A stretch of 36,391 nucleotides of DNA from Clostridiales bacterium. GTDB lineage: Bacteria; Bacillota; Clostridia; Saccharofermentanales; Saccharofermentanaceae. Of the stretch, positions 14,203 through 22,240 are shown piece after piece. The notes under the pieces are model-generated. The model ran no database searches. It was not told the DNA's origin and saw nothing but the letters and a program-made list of their open reading frames with translations. Both the position numbers and the translations under genes were made by a program. Within the stretch, counting starts at the first letter, position 1; every line of letters starts with the position of its first letter. The stretch lies in the NCBI GenBank assembly GCA_017478485.1, contig JAFVDI010000014.1:1-36391 (forward strand), in the 5' to 3' direction.

Positions 14203-14238
14203 CAGATATATTCGGGACGGATATGTCTGTTTTTTTAT
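14203..14238 (+). terminator. Riboswitch-controlled attenuator
   Basis: CAGATATAT (14203-14211) pairs with ATATGTCTG (14221-14229) with one U-G pair, followed by seven T. It lies 26 bp after the TPP aptamer and 45 bp before thiM, the expected expression platform. Confidence 0.75.
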
Positions 14239-14282
14239 TTTTGAATAAACGCAAAAACAAAGAAATAGAGGAGGATATTTAA

Positions 14283-15104
14283 ATGTTAGGTTCTTGTTTG
14301 GAAAATGTACGCAAGTCGGTACCTCTGGTACACAACATCACAAATTATGTAACGGTTAACGACGTCGCAAACGTATTGCTCGCATGCGGCGGAAGCCCGA
14401 TCATGTCGGACGAGCCCGAGGATGTAGAAGACATCACCTCCATCTGCGGCGGTCTCAATATCAACATCGGAACGCTTAACAAGAGCAGCATAAAAGGCAT
14501 GTTCCTCGCAGGTAAAAAGGCGAACGAACTGGGCCACAAGGTCCTGCTCGATCCCGTTGGAGCAGGCGCATCCAAGCTCCGTACCAACACTGCAGTCAAG
14601 CTCATGGAAGAGATAAAGTTCACGGTCATCAGAGGCAATATCTCCGAGATCAAGACACTTGCATTAGGCAGCGGCACGACCAAGGGCGTTGATGCTGACG
14701 TTGCCGACGCGGTAACTGAGGATTCTCTTGACCAGGCAGTCGCTTTCGTTAAGGGCTTTGCTAAGAGCACAGGCTCTATCGTTGCGATCACAGGCGCGAT
14801 CGATCTCGTAAGCGACAGCGAGAAGTGTTACGTGATAAGGAACGGCCGTGCTGAGATGGGTAAGATCACAGGTACGGGCTGCCAGCTTTCCGGCATGATG
14901 ACCGCTTTCGTCGTTGCAAATCCCGGAAACGAGCTTGAAGCAGCTGCTGCGGCAGTATGCACCATGGGATTGGCTGGCGAGATCGGCTGGTCAAACATGC
15001 TTCCCGGTGACGGCAACTCCACATACCGCAACCGCATAATCGATGCCATCTACAACATGGATAAAGACACTCTTGATAAGGGAGCAAAATATGAAATTAG
15101 ATAA
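14283..15104 (+). CDS. thiM: Hydroxyethylthiazole kinase
   Basis: The 273-residue product phosphorylates 4-methyl-5-(2-hydroxyethyl)thiazole for thiamine salvage. Family marks seen are PLVHNITNYVTVNDVAN near the N-terminus, LLDPVGAGAS, VIRGNISE, and KITGTGCQLSG with catalytic-site Cys200 in the GTGC anion-hole motif. Length matches ThiM. GAGGAGG lies about 7 nt upstream of ATG 14283. It is the first gene after the TPP riboswitch, and its 3' end overlaps thiE by 14 bp, so the two are likely translated in coupled fashion. Confidence 0.97.
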   Translation: MLGSCLENVRKSVPLVHNITNYVTVNDVANVLLACGGSPIMSDEPEDVEDITSICGGLNINIGTLNKSSIKGMFLAGKKANELGHKVLLDPVGAGASKLRTNTAVKLMEEIKFTVIRGNISEIKTLALGSGTTKGVDADVADAVTEDSLDQAVAFVKGFAKSTGSIVAITGAIDLVSDSEKCYVIRNGRAEMGKITGTGCQLSGMMTAFVVANPGNELEAAAAAVCTMGLAGEIGWSNMLPGDGNSTYRNRIIDAIYNMDKDTLDKGAKYEIR

Positions 15105-15735
15105 GAAAGACCTTCTGCTCTATGCGGTAACAGACCGCCACTGGCTTAACGGAAGAACGCTCTGTGAAGTGGTAAAGGAGAGCCTCGACGGCGGGGTAAC
15201 TTTTGTCCAGCTCCGCGAAAAGACGCTCGATGAAGGAACTTTCCTTGAAGAAGCGAAAGAACTGCAGAAGCTCTGCAGGGAATATAAAGTTCCTTTTGTC
15301 ATCAACGACAATGTCGATATCGCACTCGCAATGGATGCCGACGGAGTCCATGTCGGACAGAGCGACATGGAGGCAGGCGATGTCAGAGCAAAGCTCGGAC
15401 CTGACAAGATAATCGGTGTGTCCGCAGGAACCGTTGAGGAAGCTGTTCTCGCCGAAAAAAGAGGCGCGGATTATCTGGGTGTCGGAGCCGTCTTCCCGAC
15501 GGGCTCAAAGGACGATGCGATAGACGTTCCGCACGAGACGCTTAAGGCTATATGTGAAGCGGTATCAATTCCTGTAATAGCCATCGGAGGCATCACGCAG
15601 CAGAATGTCGGAGAGCTTGCAGGCAGTGGCATCTGCGGCATTGCGGTCATCAGCGCGATCTATGCTCAGAAGGATATCAGGAAGGCAACGGAAGACTTGA
15701 AGGCCGCTACGATAAAGATGGTGGAAGCCAAATGA
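15091..15735 (+). CDS. thiE: Thiamine-phosphate synthase
   Basis: The start at 15091 has GGGAG 7-8 nt upstream and gives a 214-residue product of normal ThiE length; the longer frame from 15043 lies inside thiM. Motifs: LYAVTDRHWL, VQLREKT, FVINDNVDIALAMDADGVHVGQ, GVSAGTVEEA, YLGVGAVFPTGSK and IPVIAIGGI, covering the phosphate- and pyrimidine-binding sites of the TIM barrel. It joins HMP-PP (from ThiD) to thiazole phosphate (from ThiM) to make thiamine phosphate. It overlaps thiM by 14 bp and the HAD gene by 4 bp. Confidence 0.97.
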   Translation: MKLDKKDLLLYAVTDRHWLNGRTLCEVVKESLDGGVTFVQLREKTLDEGTFLEEAKELQKLCREYKVPFVINDNVDIALAMDADGVHVGQSDMEAGDVRAKLGPDKIIGVSAGTVEEAVLAEKRGADYLGVGAVFPTGSKDDAIDVPHETLKAICEAVSIPVIAIGGITQQNVGELAGSGICGIAVISAIYAQKDIRKATEDLKAATIKMVEAK

Positions 15736-16391
15736 TCAGGGGCATCATTTTCGACATCGACGGAGTGCTTCTTGATTCACTCGGGATCTGGGATGACCTC
15801 GGGGCAAGGTATCTTCAAAGCATCGGAGTAAAGCCCGAAGAGGGCCTTAATGAGATACTCTTTTCGATGAGCATGGAGCAGGGAGCTTCATATCTTAATG
15901 AGCACTATAACCTGCAAAAGTCTGACGCAGAGGTCCATATGGGACTGTCTCAGATGCTTGAGGATTTCTACTTCAATGAAGTGCTTCCCAAGCCCGGCGC
16001 AAAGGAGTTTTTGGAGTTTGTTAAGGCGAAGGGGATCAAGATCACTGCCGCCACATCAAGCCCGAGGATCCATATAGAGAAGGCTCTTGAAAGAAACGGG
16101 ATGCTTAAGTTTTTCGAGAAGATATTTACGAATTCCGAAGTGGGCGCGAGCAAGCATTCGCCTGAGATCTATAATATGGCGGCGGCTTATCTCGGCACGA
16201 AGCCTTCCGAGACTCTTGTCCTCGAGGATTCGCTTTATGCGCTCAAGACGGCTAAGAACGCGGGCTTTAATACGGTCGGAGTCTACGATATAAAAGGCGA
16301 GAGCGACCAGGAGGGAGTAAGGAACACGGGTGATCATTACGTTATGGAAATGACTGAATGTCCCGCGCTTTTTGAACAGTTTTACAGTTAA
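15732..16391 (+). CDS. HAD-superfamily phosphatase (beta-phosphoglucomutase-like) in the thiamine operon
   Basis: The start ATG overlaps the thiE stop (ATGA). The 219-residue product has all HAD motifs: DIDGVLLDS with D8 and D10, TSSPR as motif II, the lysine in KHSPEIY as motif III, and LEDSLYALKTAKNAG as motif IV, with a helical cap between. Placement inside a thiamine operon suggests action on thiamine phosphate, HMP phosphate or thiazole phosphate, but HAD specificity cannot be read from sequence, so this is inference. Length and cap type fit the PGMB/phosphonatase-like subfamily. Confidence 0.88.
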   Translation: MIRGIIFDIDGVLLDSLGIWDDLGARYLQSIGVKPEEGLNEILFSMSMEQGASYLNEHYNLQKSDAEVHMGLSQMLEDFYFNEVLPKPGAKEFLEFVKAKGIKITAATSSPRIHIEKALERNGMLKFFEKIFTNSEVGASKHSPEIYNMAAAYLGTKPSETLVLEDSLYALKTAKNAGFNTVGVYDIKGESDQEGVRNTGDHYVMEMTECPALFEQFYS

Positions 16392-16392
16392 T

Positions 16393-16444
16393 AACAGAGC
16401 GATCTGTTAGAAGCGGTGTACCGGGGGCACCACCTTATGCCGCT
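16393..16444 (+). other. Two consecutive hairpins between the HAD gene and thiD
   Basis: AACAGA (16393-16398), a GCGA loop and TCTGTT (16403-16408) form a perfect stem closed by a GNRA-type tetraloop. Immediately after, AGCGG (16412-16416) can pair with CCGCT (16440-16444) around a G-rich loop. This lies in the only gap of appreciable size (99 bp) in the thi operon. No U-tract follows, so it is not an obvious terminator; an RNA processing or stability element is possible. Confidence 0.35.
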
Positions 16445-16490
16445 ATATAAAAGTAATGCGAAAACAAATTTACGAAAGAAGGTAAATGCG

Positions 16491-17273
16491 ATGAAAACAG
16501 CATTAACTATCGCGGGAAGCGATTCCTGCGGAGGCGCCGGTATACAGGCAGACATCAAGACGATGACGATGAACGGCGTTTACGCCATGTCGGCCATCAC
16601 TGCTCTTACTGCCCAAAATACTACCGGCGTAACAGGGATCATGGAAGTGACGCCGGAATTTCTGGCTTCGCAACTGGATGCGGTCTTTACGGATATCTAT
16701 CCTGACGCAATAAAGACCGGAATGGTAGCTTCGAGCGACCTTATCAGGGTCATTTCTTCAAAGCTCAAAGAGTACAAAGCAAAGAACATCGTGGTCGATC
16801 CGGTCATGGTCGCAACGAGCGGCGCAAAGCTCATCAGCGACGATGCGATCGAGACGCTCAAGTCGGAACTCCTGCCTCTGGCAGACGTCATCACGCCCAA
16901 TATTCCCGAGGCGGAAGTCCTGTCCGGCATGACGATCAAGAACGAGGATGACATGATCGCTGCAGCAAAGGCGATCAACGAAAAGTTCGGATGCAGCGTG
17001 CTCTGCAAGGGCGGCCATCAGATCAATGACGCAAACGATCTGCTCTACAGAGACGGCAGCTACGTCTGGTTCAAGGGCAAGAGGATAGATAATACCAACA
17101 CCCACGGCACGGGCTGCACACTCTCGAGCGCGATCGCTTCACACCTTGCAAAAGGTGAGGATATGGACAGCGCTGTAAAGAACGCCAAGGACTACATCTC
17201 GGGCGCGCTTGCTGCAATGCTCGACCTCGGCAAGGGCAGCGGGCCTCTTTGCCACAACTACAAGATCCTTTGA
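16491..17273 (+). CDS. thiD: Hydroxymethylpyrimidine / phosphomethylpyrimidine kinase
   Basis: The start at 16491 (AAGAAGG upstream) gives the normal family N-terminus MKTALTIAGSDSCGGAGIQA; the longer frame from 16416 covers the upstream hairpin region. The 260-residue product carries out both phosphorylations of HMP to HMP-PP. Motifs: AGSDSCGGAGIQADIKTM for HMP binding, VVDPVMVATSGAKL, and NTHGTGCTLSSAIAS, with the GTGC anion hole. It supplies ThiE with its pyrimidine substrate and completes, with thiM and thiE, a salvage route from HMP and thiazole. Confidence 0.97.
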   Translation: MKTALTIAGSDSCGGAGIQADIKTMTMNGVYAMSAITALTAQNTTGVTGIMEVTPEFLASQLDAVFTDIYPDAIKTGMVASSDLIRVISSKLKEYKAKNIVVDPVMVATSGAKLISDDAIETLKSELLPLADVITPNIPEAEVLSGMTIKNEDDMIAAAKAINEKFGCSVLCKGGHQINDANDLLYRDGSYVWFKGKRIDNTNTHGTGCTLSSAIASHLAKGEDMDSAVKNAKDYISGALAAMLDLGKGSGPLCHNYKIL

Positions 17274-17303
17274 AAAAAATACGACTGAAATTGGAGAAAT
17301 ATT

Positions 17304-18008
17304 ATGAGCGAAGCAAAACAGAAATTTGACGGATATGCAGCTAAATACGATGAGTGGTTCATGAAGAACGAGAACCTCTTCACCAGTGAATTAAGGCTTT
17401 TCAAGAAAGTGCTGGGCGACATCTCAGGAAAGAAACTTCTTTCAGTAGGATGCGGAAGCGGACTTTTCGAAAGCTATATCGATTGCTCTAACATCGAAGG
17501 AATCGAGCCTTCGGAGGACATGGGAAACATCGCTGTAAAGCGCGGTGTAAACGTTATCAAGTTCGGTCTGATCGAAGACGTTGACCTTCCCGATAATGAA
17601 TACGATATCATCTATTTCAACGGAAGCTCGAGCTACATGGAAGACCTGGTTCCCGTTTACGGCAAGTGCCTCAAGGCGCTTAAAGCAGGCGGAAGGCTTA
17701 TCCTTCTGGACGTTCCGAAGGAGAGTGCTTTCGGCTTCATGTATCTGCTCGGAAAGAGCCTTAACACATACGATCACGAGTATCTCGAAGGCGCAATGCC
17801 TGAGCTCCCGTATCCTCTCGCTCTCGCGGCATCAGGCGTATGGCATACCACAGAGGAGAAGATCGGCGTCTTGAAGGACCTCGGCATTTCCAAGTTCTCT
17901 TTCTATCAGACACTCGTAAAGAATCCGCTTTATACCAATGAGGAGCCTGAAGAGGTTATTGAAGGCTACAAGAGCGGCGGATACGTTGCGATCATCGCAG
18001 AGAAATAA
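17304..18008 (+). CDS. Class I SAM-dependent methyltransferase
   Basis: The 234-residue product has a Rossmann-type methyltransferase core: motif I LLSVGCGSGLFESYI, acidic motif II near EGIEPSED, YDIIYFNGSSSYMEDL as motif IV region, and LKAGGRLILLDVP as motif V/VI. The start at 17304 has TTGGAG upstream. It lies 30 bp after thiD and 9 bp before tenA, so it is in the operon. No methylation step belongs to standard thiamine salvage; the substrate is unknown. It might act on a thiazole or pyrimidine precursor or a toxic analogue, but that is speculation. Confidence 0.85.
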   Translation: MSEAKQKFDGYAAKYDEWFMKNENLFTSELRLFKKVLGDISGKKLLSVGCGSGLFESYIDCSNIEGIEPSEDMGNIAVKRGVNVIKFGLIEDVDLPDNEYDIIYFNGSSSYMEDLVPVYGKCLKALKAGGRLILLDVPKESAFGFMYLLGKSLNTYDHEYLEGAMPELPYPLALAASGVWHTTEEKIGVLKDLGISKFSFYQTLVKNPLYTNEEPEEVIEGYKSGGYVAIIAEK

Positions 18009-18017
18009 GGAACAAAA

Positions 18018-18671
18018 ATGAAACTGTCAGAACTTCTTTTCGCGAAAACAAAAGAGTTATGGAATCAGTCCGCATCCAAGCCCTTTGTCACAGACATGGC
18101 AAAGGGCACATTGGATGAAGGACTTTTCAGGCGCTACATGCTGCAGGACTATCTTTATCTTCAGGATTATATCGAGATACTGAAAGACATAAAGGGTATC
18201 TGCGAAGATGAGGAGACAGAGCGTTTTCTGGATAAGATAATCGCCGGAACCACGCGCGAAGCTGAAACCGTACACAGAACCAATATGGAACAGCTGGGGA
18301 TCACGGACGGTGACCTTGCAGAGAGCAAAAGGTTTTCCGTCATAACAGAGTATGTAAGTTACATGCGCGGATGCGTTGATGAGCATGGCCTTCTTGGCGG
18401 GCTTACGGCTCTCCTTCAGTGCTCTTGGGTGTATGCTTACATTGCTGAAAACGTTTCCGGCAGATACGGAGATGAGATCTCGAAGTCTGAATACGGCTCG
18501 TGGTTTGAAGCATATACAAGCCAAAGCTATCTTGATACCAACCGGATGTGGATAGATCTTCTGGATAAACAGAGCAAAGGATCTGATGATGCCAAAGTCT
18601 CTGAAATGTGCATCATATTTGAAAGATGCGCCCGCTTCGAAAACGAATTCTGGGACGCACTTTATACTTAA
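18018..18671 (+). CDS. tenA: TenA-family thiaminase II / aminopyrimidine aminohydrolase
   Basis: The 217-residue, all-helical product matches TenA in length and sequence: LWNQSASKPFVTDMAKGTL at the N-terminus, FRRYMLQDYLYLQDYI, and LLQCSWVYAYIAENV with the catalytic-type cysteine at residue 135, the same number as in Bacillus subtilis TenA. TenA hydrolyses thiamine breakdown products to release HMP, which fits the salvage-only operon. It is last in the operon; no clear terminator follows, and the next promoter lies 42 bp downstream. Confidence 0.93.
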   Translation: MKLSELLFAKTKELWNQSASKPFVTDMAKGTLDEGLFRRYMLQDYLYLQDYIEILKDIKGICEDEETERFLDKIIAGTTREAETVHRTNMEQLGITDGDLAESKRFSVITEYVSYMRGCVDEHGLLGGLTALLQCSWVYAYIAENVSGRYGDEISKSEYGSWFEAYTSQSYLDTNRMWIDLLDKQSKGSDDAKVSEMCIIFERCARFENEFWDALYT

Positions 18672-18687
18672 TATTAAGCGCAAACAA

Positions 18688-18741
18688 TTTAACGATTATC
18701 GTTAAAAAGTTGTTGACAAAGATAAAACTGCAGCGTATTAT
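18688..18741 (+). promoter_or_regulatory. Near-consensus promoter with upstream palindromic operator
   Basis: TTGACA (18713-18718) and TATTAT (18736-18741) are 17 bp apart, an almost ideal sigma-A promoter. Just upstream, TTTAACGAT-T-ATCGTTAAA (18688-18706) is a perfect 9-bp palindrome with one central base. It is a likely binding site for the XRE regulator encoded second in this operon, or for an activator, given its position before the -35. Confidence 0.8.
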
Positions 18742-18800
18742 CCATTTATCAGGAACAAGGGATCCCATCATATTCACCTGAAGAAATGGAGTAAGTATTT

Positions 18801-19388
18801 ATGGAAGAGAATGTTAAGATCGCTAAGATCAAGAAGAGCTGCAGTGTCGGAAAGAAGATATGCGCCATACTTTCCATCATTGCGATCATCGGATGCGTTT
18901 GTGCCGCAGTCGCGTCGTTTGCGATCTTCGGAATGGGCAAGGAATTCGATAACAAGGTACAGCAGGGGATCGAGGCGGGCATCATCAACAGCGAGGATGA
19001 GTTCGGTTCCGCGAAGATGATCAACATCAATGTCGGCACAGTGAAGAAATGGCACTCTGATGTTCCTGCTCTGCAGAAGATCCTGGATGAACAGCCGTAT
19101 TGCATCACATACGGAACTTATTGTCTCATTATGAGTATCTTCTGCGCGGTATGCACAGTCATCCTGAAACTCGCCGGAAGTGTTTTCGAACTGATAATCA
19201 AGGAAGATACGCCTTTTAACGACAAGGTCATTAAGAGGGTGGTCATCGTCATGATCGTTTTGAGCGCGGTAATGCTCTTTACCGTGAGTGCCGGATTTGC
19301 AGCTCTCGGAGCCATCACGACATGGGTAGTTTACACCATCATGGATTACGGAAAGACTCTCCAGATACAGTCTGACGAGACTTTGTAA
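18801..19388 (+). CDS. DUF2975-type membrane protein
   Basis: The 195-residue product has four hydrophobic segments (about residues 20-45, 103-125, 147-165, 168-183) with an extracellular loop between the first two. The segment IIKEDTPFNDKVIKRV matches the DUF2975 (YoaS-like) pattern before the third helix. DUF2975 proteins are regularly encoded next to a small XRE-type regulator, as here (9 bp to the next gene). Function is unknown; pairing suggests that the membrane protein modulates, or is regulated by, the repressor. GGAG lies 9 nt upstream of ATG 18801. Confidence 0.78.
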   Translation: MEENVKIAKIKKSCSVGKKICAILSIIAIIGCVCAAVASFAIFGMGKEFDNKVQQGIEAGIINSEDEFGSAKMININVGTVKKWHSDVPALQKILDEQPYCITYGTYCLIMSIFCAVCTVILKLAGSVFELIIKEDTPFNDKVIKRVVIVMIVLSAVMLFTVSAGFAALGAITTWVVYTIMDYGKTLQIQSDETL

Positions 19389-19397
19389 GGAGGGAAT

Positions 19398-19607
19398 ATG
19401 GGACAGATAATCTTAAGACTGGACAGGGTGATGGCGGACAGGAAGATCTCGCTCAACGAATTGTCCGAGAAGGTGGGCGTATCGAACGTAAACCTTTCGA
19501 AGATGAAAAACGGCAAGATCTCGGCGATAAGGTTTTCGACGCTCGAAGCCATCTGCGAGGCGCTGGACTGCCAGCCAGGTGACATCCTGGAATACGAGAA
19601 AGACTAA
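19398..19607 (+). CDS. Small XRE/Cro-CI-family regulator (YozG-like)
   Basis: The 69-residue product is just a helix-turn-helix domain: DRVMADRKISLNELSEKVG, then VSNVNLSKMKNGK as recognition region, ending ICEALDCQPGDILEYEKD, the usual close of YozG-like regulators that accompany DUF2975 proteins. AGGAGGG precedes ATG 19398. Likely target is the palindrome at 18688-18706. After the stop, ATACTG (19614-19619) and CAGTAT (19628-19633) make a weak hairpin without a U-tract. Confidence 0.88.
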   Translation: MGQIILRLDRVMADRKISLNELSEKVGVSNVNLSKMKNGKISAIRFSTLEAICEALDCQPGDILEYEKD

Positions 19608-19679
19608 AAAGCGATACTGAAATTTCACAGTATTAACGGCAAATTGGCATCAGCGCGCAGAGACTACATGAAAGGCTGA

Positions 19680-20069
19680 TCAGTTTCCTTCCGGCTGATC
19701 TCCGTCTCCTTCTTCTTCCTTTTTGAACGTAGGATAGAACGGGACAACAGTGCCGCAGTACATGCACCTGCCATATAAAGGCGTGTTGGCGTTTTTCTTT
19801 ACGGTCTTTCCGCATTTGACGCAAGGCTTGGTAGGAAGCATGGCAGGACGGTTGATCTTCTTTTCGCTCATTACTTCTTCGATCTTCTTCTCGAAAAGCT
19901 CGGGATCAATGCCCTGTTCGAGCATTACCCTGTACATGGCTTCGAGCTTGACTTCAAGTTCCGCCAGCTGACCTGTGAGACTGCCGATCTTAAGGTTGGC
20001 ATCCGTTATGGTCTCGTTGGTGCGTTCGTTGATTACCGTGATATTGGTTGTGGTGCCATCGCCGTACAT
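19680..20069 (-). CDS. Coiled-coil protein with C-terminal zinc ribbon (129 aa)
   Basis: GGAGG stands 8 nt before the start at 20069. The N-terminal 30 residues are polar (NITVINERTNETITD), followed by a coiled coil of about 45 residues (LTGQLAELEVKLEAMYRVML), a basic linker, and a zinc ribbon with CVKCG and CMYCG about 20 residues apart. The C-terminus is acidic. No signal peptide or membrane segment is seen. Its partner is unknown; the gene stands alone, convergent with the XRE gene. Confidence 0.72.
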   Translation of the reverse strand: MYGDGTTTNITVINERTNETITDANLKIGSLTGQLAELEVKLEAMYRVMLEQGIDPELFEKKIEEVMSEKKINRPAMLPTKPCVKCGKTVKKNANTPLYGRCMYCGTVVPFYPTFKKEEEGDGDQPEGN

Positions 20070-20128
20070 AATTCATACCTCCATCCCATGTTTTCCCTTA
20101 AAAGACATTATAACACGGAAGGACATCA

Positions 20129-20920
20129 TCAAGGTTTTGGTGTTTTTGTGATGCCGTAACGCTCAAAAGTGTATCTCTTTTTGGGCGGCGTTATGTCTCC
20201 GTATTCTATCGCTTCAACGGGACAGTTCTGGATGCATGACATGCAGTGGGCACACATCCTGGCATCCCATACCGGCCTGCCTTTCTCATCAGCGCGGATG
20301 ACTTTGAGCGGGCAGAGGTTTGCACATTTTCTGCATCCGATGCATTTATCACTGACACTGAATCTCTTAACGCCCTGTTTGATCCTCGTCCAAACGGGAG
20401 TGAAAGGCACCGTTATCAGGATCTCGAAAAGCCATACGTGCTTTGAGAGTTTTACTAATTTCTGTTCATCTTTTATGAGACGGGCGATCTCGGGGATATG
20501 CTTATATGAGACGTCGATCCTGTGTCTGATTTCTTCTTCGGAGAGTTCGGGATAAGTGCTGTTTGCAATGTAGTTGCGCGGCATCTTAAAGTCAGCCGAA
20601 CCCATGTAGTTAAGGCCTTTCTTCCGCGCAAGCCGCTTTGCCATAGTGCTGCAGATACCGGAATAACCGCCGCTCGTAAATACAAAATAGATGTTCTTGT
20701 TTCCTTCAAAAGGAGTGTTCCGGATCAGGTCAATAATGAAAGGCGGGATCTCACATACATATACGGGAACGCATACCACAAAAGGCTTATCGGAAGTGAT
20801 GGGGGAGTAATCCTTTTCCCTGATCCTCTTGAGAAGATCCAGGCACTCGTCATCAAGCCTTGATGCCAGTTCCTTTGCTATGAATCTCGTGTTACCCGTT
20901 GCGCTGAAATATAGGATCAT
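20129..20920 (-). CDS. EFR1-family flavodoxin/ferredoxin fusion protein
   Basis: The 263-residue product begins with the flavodoxin signature MILYFSATGNTRFIAKEL (FMN-phosphate loop), followed by a flavodoxin-like domain to about residue 180. It ends in a bacterial 2[4Fe-4S] ferredoxin with CIGCRKCANLCPL and CAHCMSCIQNCPV. This arrangement defines the EFR1 ferredoxins common in anaerobic Clostridia. The protein should carry low-potential electrons in the cytosol; the redox partner is not nearby. GAGGA precedes the start at 20920. Confidence 0.92.
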   Translation of the reverse strand: MILYFSATGNTRFIAKELASRLDDECLDLLKRIREKDYSPITSDKPFVVCVPVYVCEIPPFIIDLIRNTPFEGNKNIYFVFTSGGYSGICSTMAKRLARKKGLNYMGSADFKMPRNYIANSTYPELSEEEIRHRIDVSYKHIPEIARLIKDEQKLVKLSKHVWLFEILITVPFTPVWTRIKQGVKRFSVSDKCIGCRKCANLCPLKVIRADEKGRPVWDARMCAHCMSCIQNCPVEAIEYGDITPPKKRYTFERYGITKTPKP

Positions 20921-20987
20921 GAAGTGTCCTCTTCAAACTCTTATGGTATCAACAATACAGCAATTTATTTGAAGTAACAACAGATGA

Positions 20988-20993
20988 TATAAT
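20988..20993 (+). promoter_or_regulatory. -10 element upstream of the lipoprotein gene
   Basis: A perfect TATAAT at 20988-20993 lies 69 bp before the start at 21063. The hexamer 17 bp upstream (TTATTT, 20965-20970) is a weak -35. Confidence 0.45.
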
Positions 20994-21062
20994 ATTAGTC
21001 TGAAGCAGTGGCAGAACAGGATGACAATTGATCAGATCCGGATACGGACATGGAGGATCAGA

Positions 21063-22193
21063 ATGGATATCAGGCCTGCGAAAGACTATAAGAAACCGCT
21101 TTATGCCATTGGTCTGGCAACTGCTGTCATGCTGTCGGTTACAGGGTGCCCGAGCATGCCTGTGAATATTCCGACCGAAAAGTCGGAAGTGGTCTCTTTA
21201 GCGGGTGAGACCACAGTTGTCGAGCCGCTGAAGGAACACACGAACACCGATATTGATATTTCGCCTTATCTGGTCAAGAACAGCGGATTCTACATGAATT
21301 TAAAGGATAAGACCGATCCTGATCAGCTGATACGTTTTGCCGTTTCAAAACTCGACAAGATCACCGAGTACAACGATCTGTGCTGCAGGGGAAAGTATCA
21401 GAAAGAAGACTTCCTGATCATAAGGACCGACAAATTCAGCGAGTGGATCAGATCAGATGATAAATACGAAGAAAGTCTTTGCGATGGTGTCTTCTGTGTC
21501 AGATACCAACCTTCGTATGCAAGTACATATCACTACATGATCTACCATGATCCGACGGGAAACTTCATGGTCATAACCGACTGTGCTGACAACAAAGTTA
21601 TCAGTGATTTTTTCACACACGGGAATGCCTCTGCGGCGGAAAGCTCCGGAAGTTCTGAGAGTACTGAATTTACAGGCAACAAAGAGTTCCCTTCAAAGTA
21701 TGGATATTTCTGTGCGGAAGAATTCAGCGAAAGGATCATGGATGCCAAAAATGCGCTCAGGTGGGCAAAAGAAAACCATGTAGTCGTATTTGAAGATTCA
21801 AAGTGCACTTCGGGAAAAGACATGTGGGAAGCATTCATATACAATTCCGGCTTGAACAGGGACGCAAGTGTCCTGCTGGCTGATTATCACTCCGCGGATA
21901 AAAAGAAAAAGACACCTGCAACTTTGGATTTCTACATTATAAGTTACGAGTTCCACGAACGGACCACTTACGGTGATTATTATGCCCGTGCGAGAAGAAG
22001 CGACAGCAAAAAGGCGGGACCATTCGTTTCCGGATACTTTAAACACTTCAGCGGCACTGATGATATCTATGTCGTTACCGAAAATGACGAACTGACCGCA
22101 AAAGAGGCCGAAGAACTTAAGATGGGACCTGCAGACGGTGATTATCCCGAATATTTTGCCATCAGGTTTAAGAAAGAAGCGAAAAAGAAATAA
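21063..22193 (+). CDS. Predicted lipoprotein of unknown function (376 aa)
   Basis: ATG 21063 has GGAGG 6 nt upstream and yields a typical lipoprotein signal: basic N-region (RPAKDYKK), hydrophobic core LYAIGLATAVML and lipobox SVTGC; the longer frame from 21021 lacks a site. The mature part has two similar-looking alpha/beta regions divided by a Ser/Glu-rich linker (SSGSSESTEF) near the middle, and ends in a lysine-rich tail. No enzyme motif is recognised. Being anchored outside the membrane, it may bind a ligand or contact the wall. Monocistronic: promoter element upstream, strong terminator downstream. Confidence 0.75.
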   Translation: MDIRPAKDYKKPLYAIGLATAVMLSVTGCPSMPVNIPTEKSEVVSLAGETTVVEPLKEHTNTDIDISPYLVKNSGFYMNLKDKTDPDQLIRFAVSKLDKITEYNDLCCRGKYQKEDFLIIRTDKFSEWIRSDDKYEESLCDGVFCVRYQPSYASTYHYMIYHDPTGNFMVITDCADNKVISDFFTHGNASAAESSGSSESTEFTGNKEFPSKYGYFCAEEFSERIMDAKNALRWAKENHVVVFEDSKCTSGKDMWEAFIYNSGLNRDASVLLADYHSADKKKKTPATLDFYIISYEFHERTTYGDYYARARRSDSKKAGPFVSGYFKHFSGTDDIYVVTENDELTAKEAEELKMGPADGDYPEYFAIRFKKEAKKK

Positions 22194-22206
22194 CAAGGTG
22201 CAGAAA

Positions 22207-22235
22207 AAAGCTCCGGAGATCCGGAGCTTTGTTTT
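22207..22235. terminator. Intrinsic terminator between convergent genes
   Basis: AAAGCTCCGGA (22207-22217), GA loop, TCCGGAGCTTT (22220-22230) followed by GTTTTC; on the minus strand the stem is followed by TTTTTTCTG. It can serve both the lipoprotein gene and the convergent gene at 22241. Confidence 0.88.
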
Positions 22236-22240
22236 CGTTC

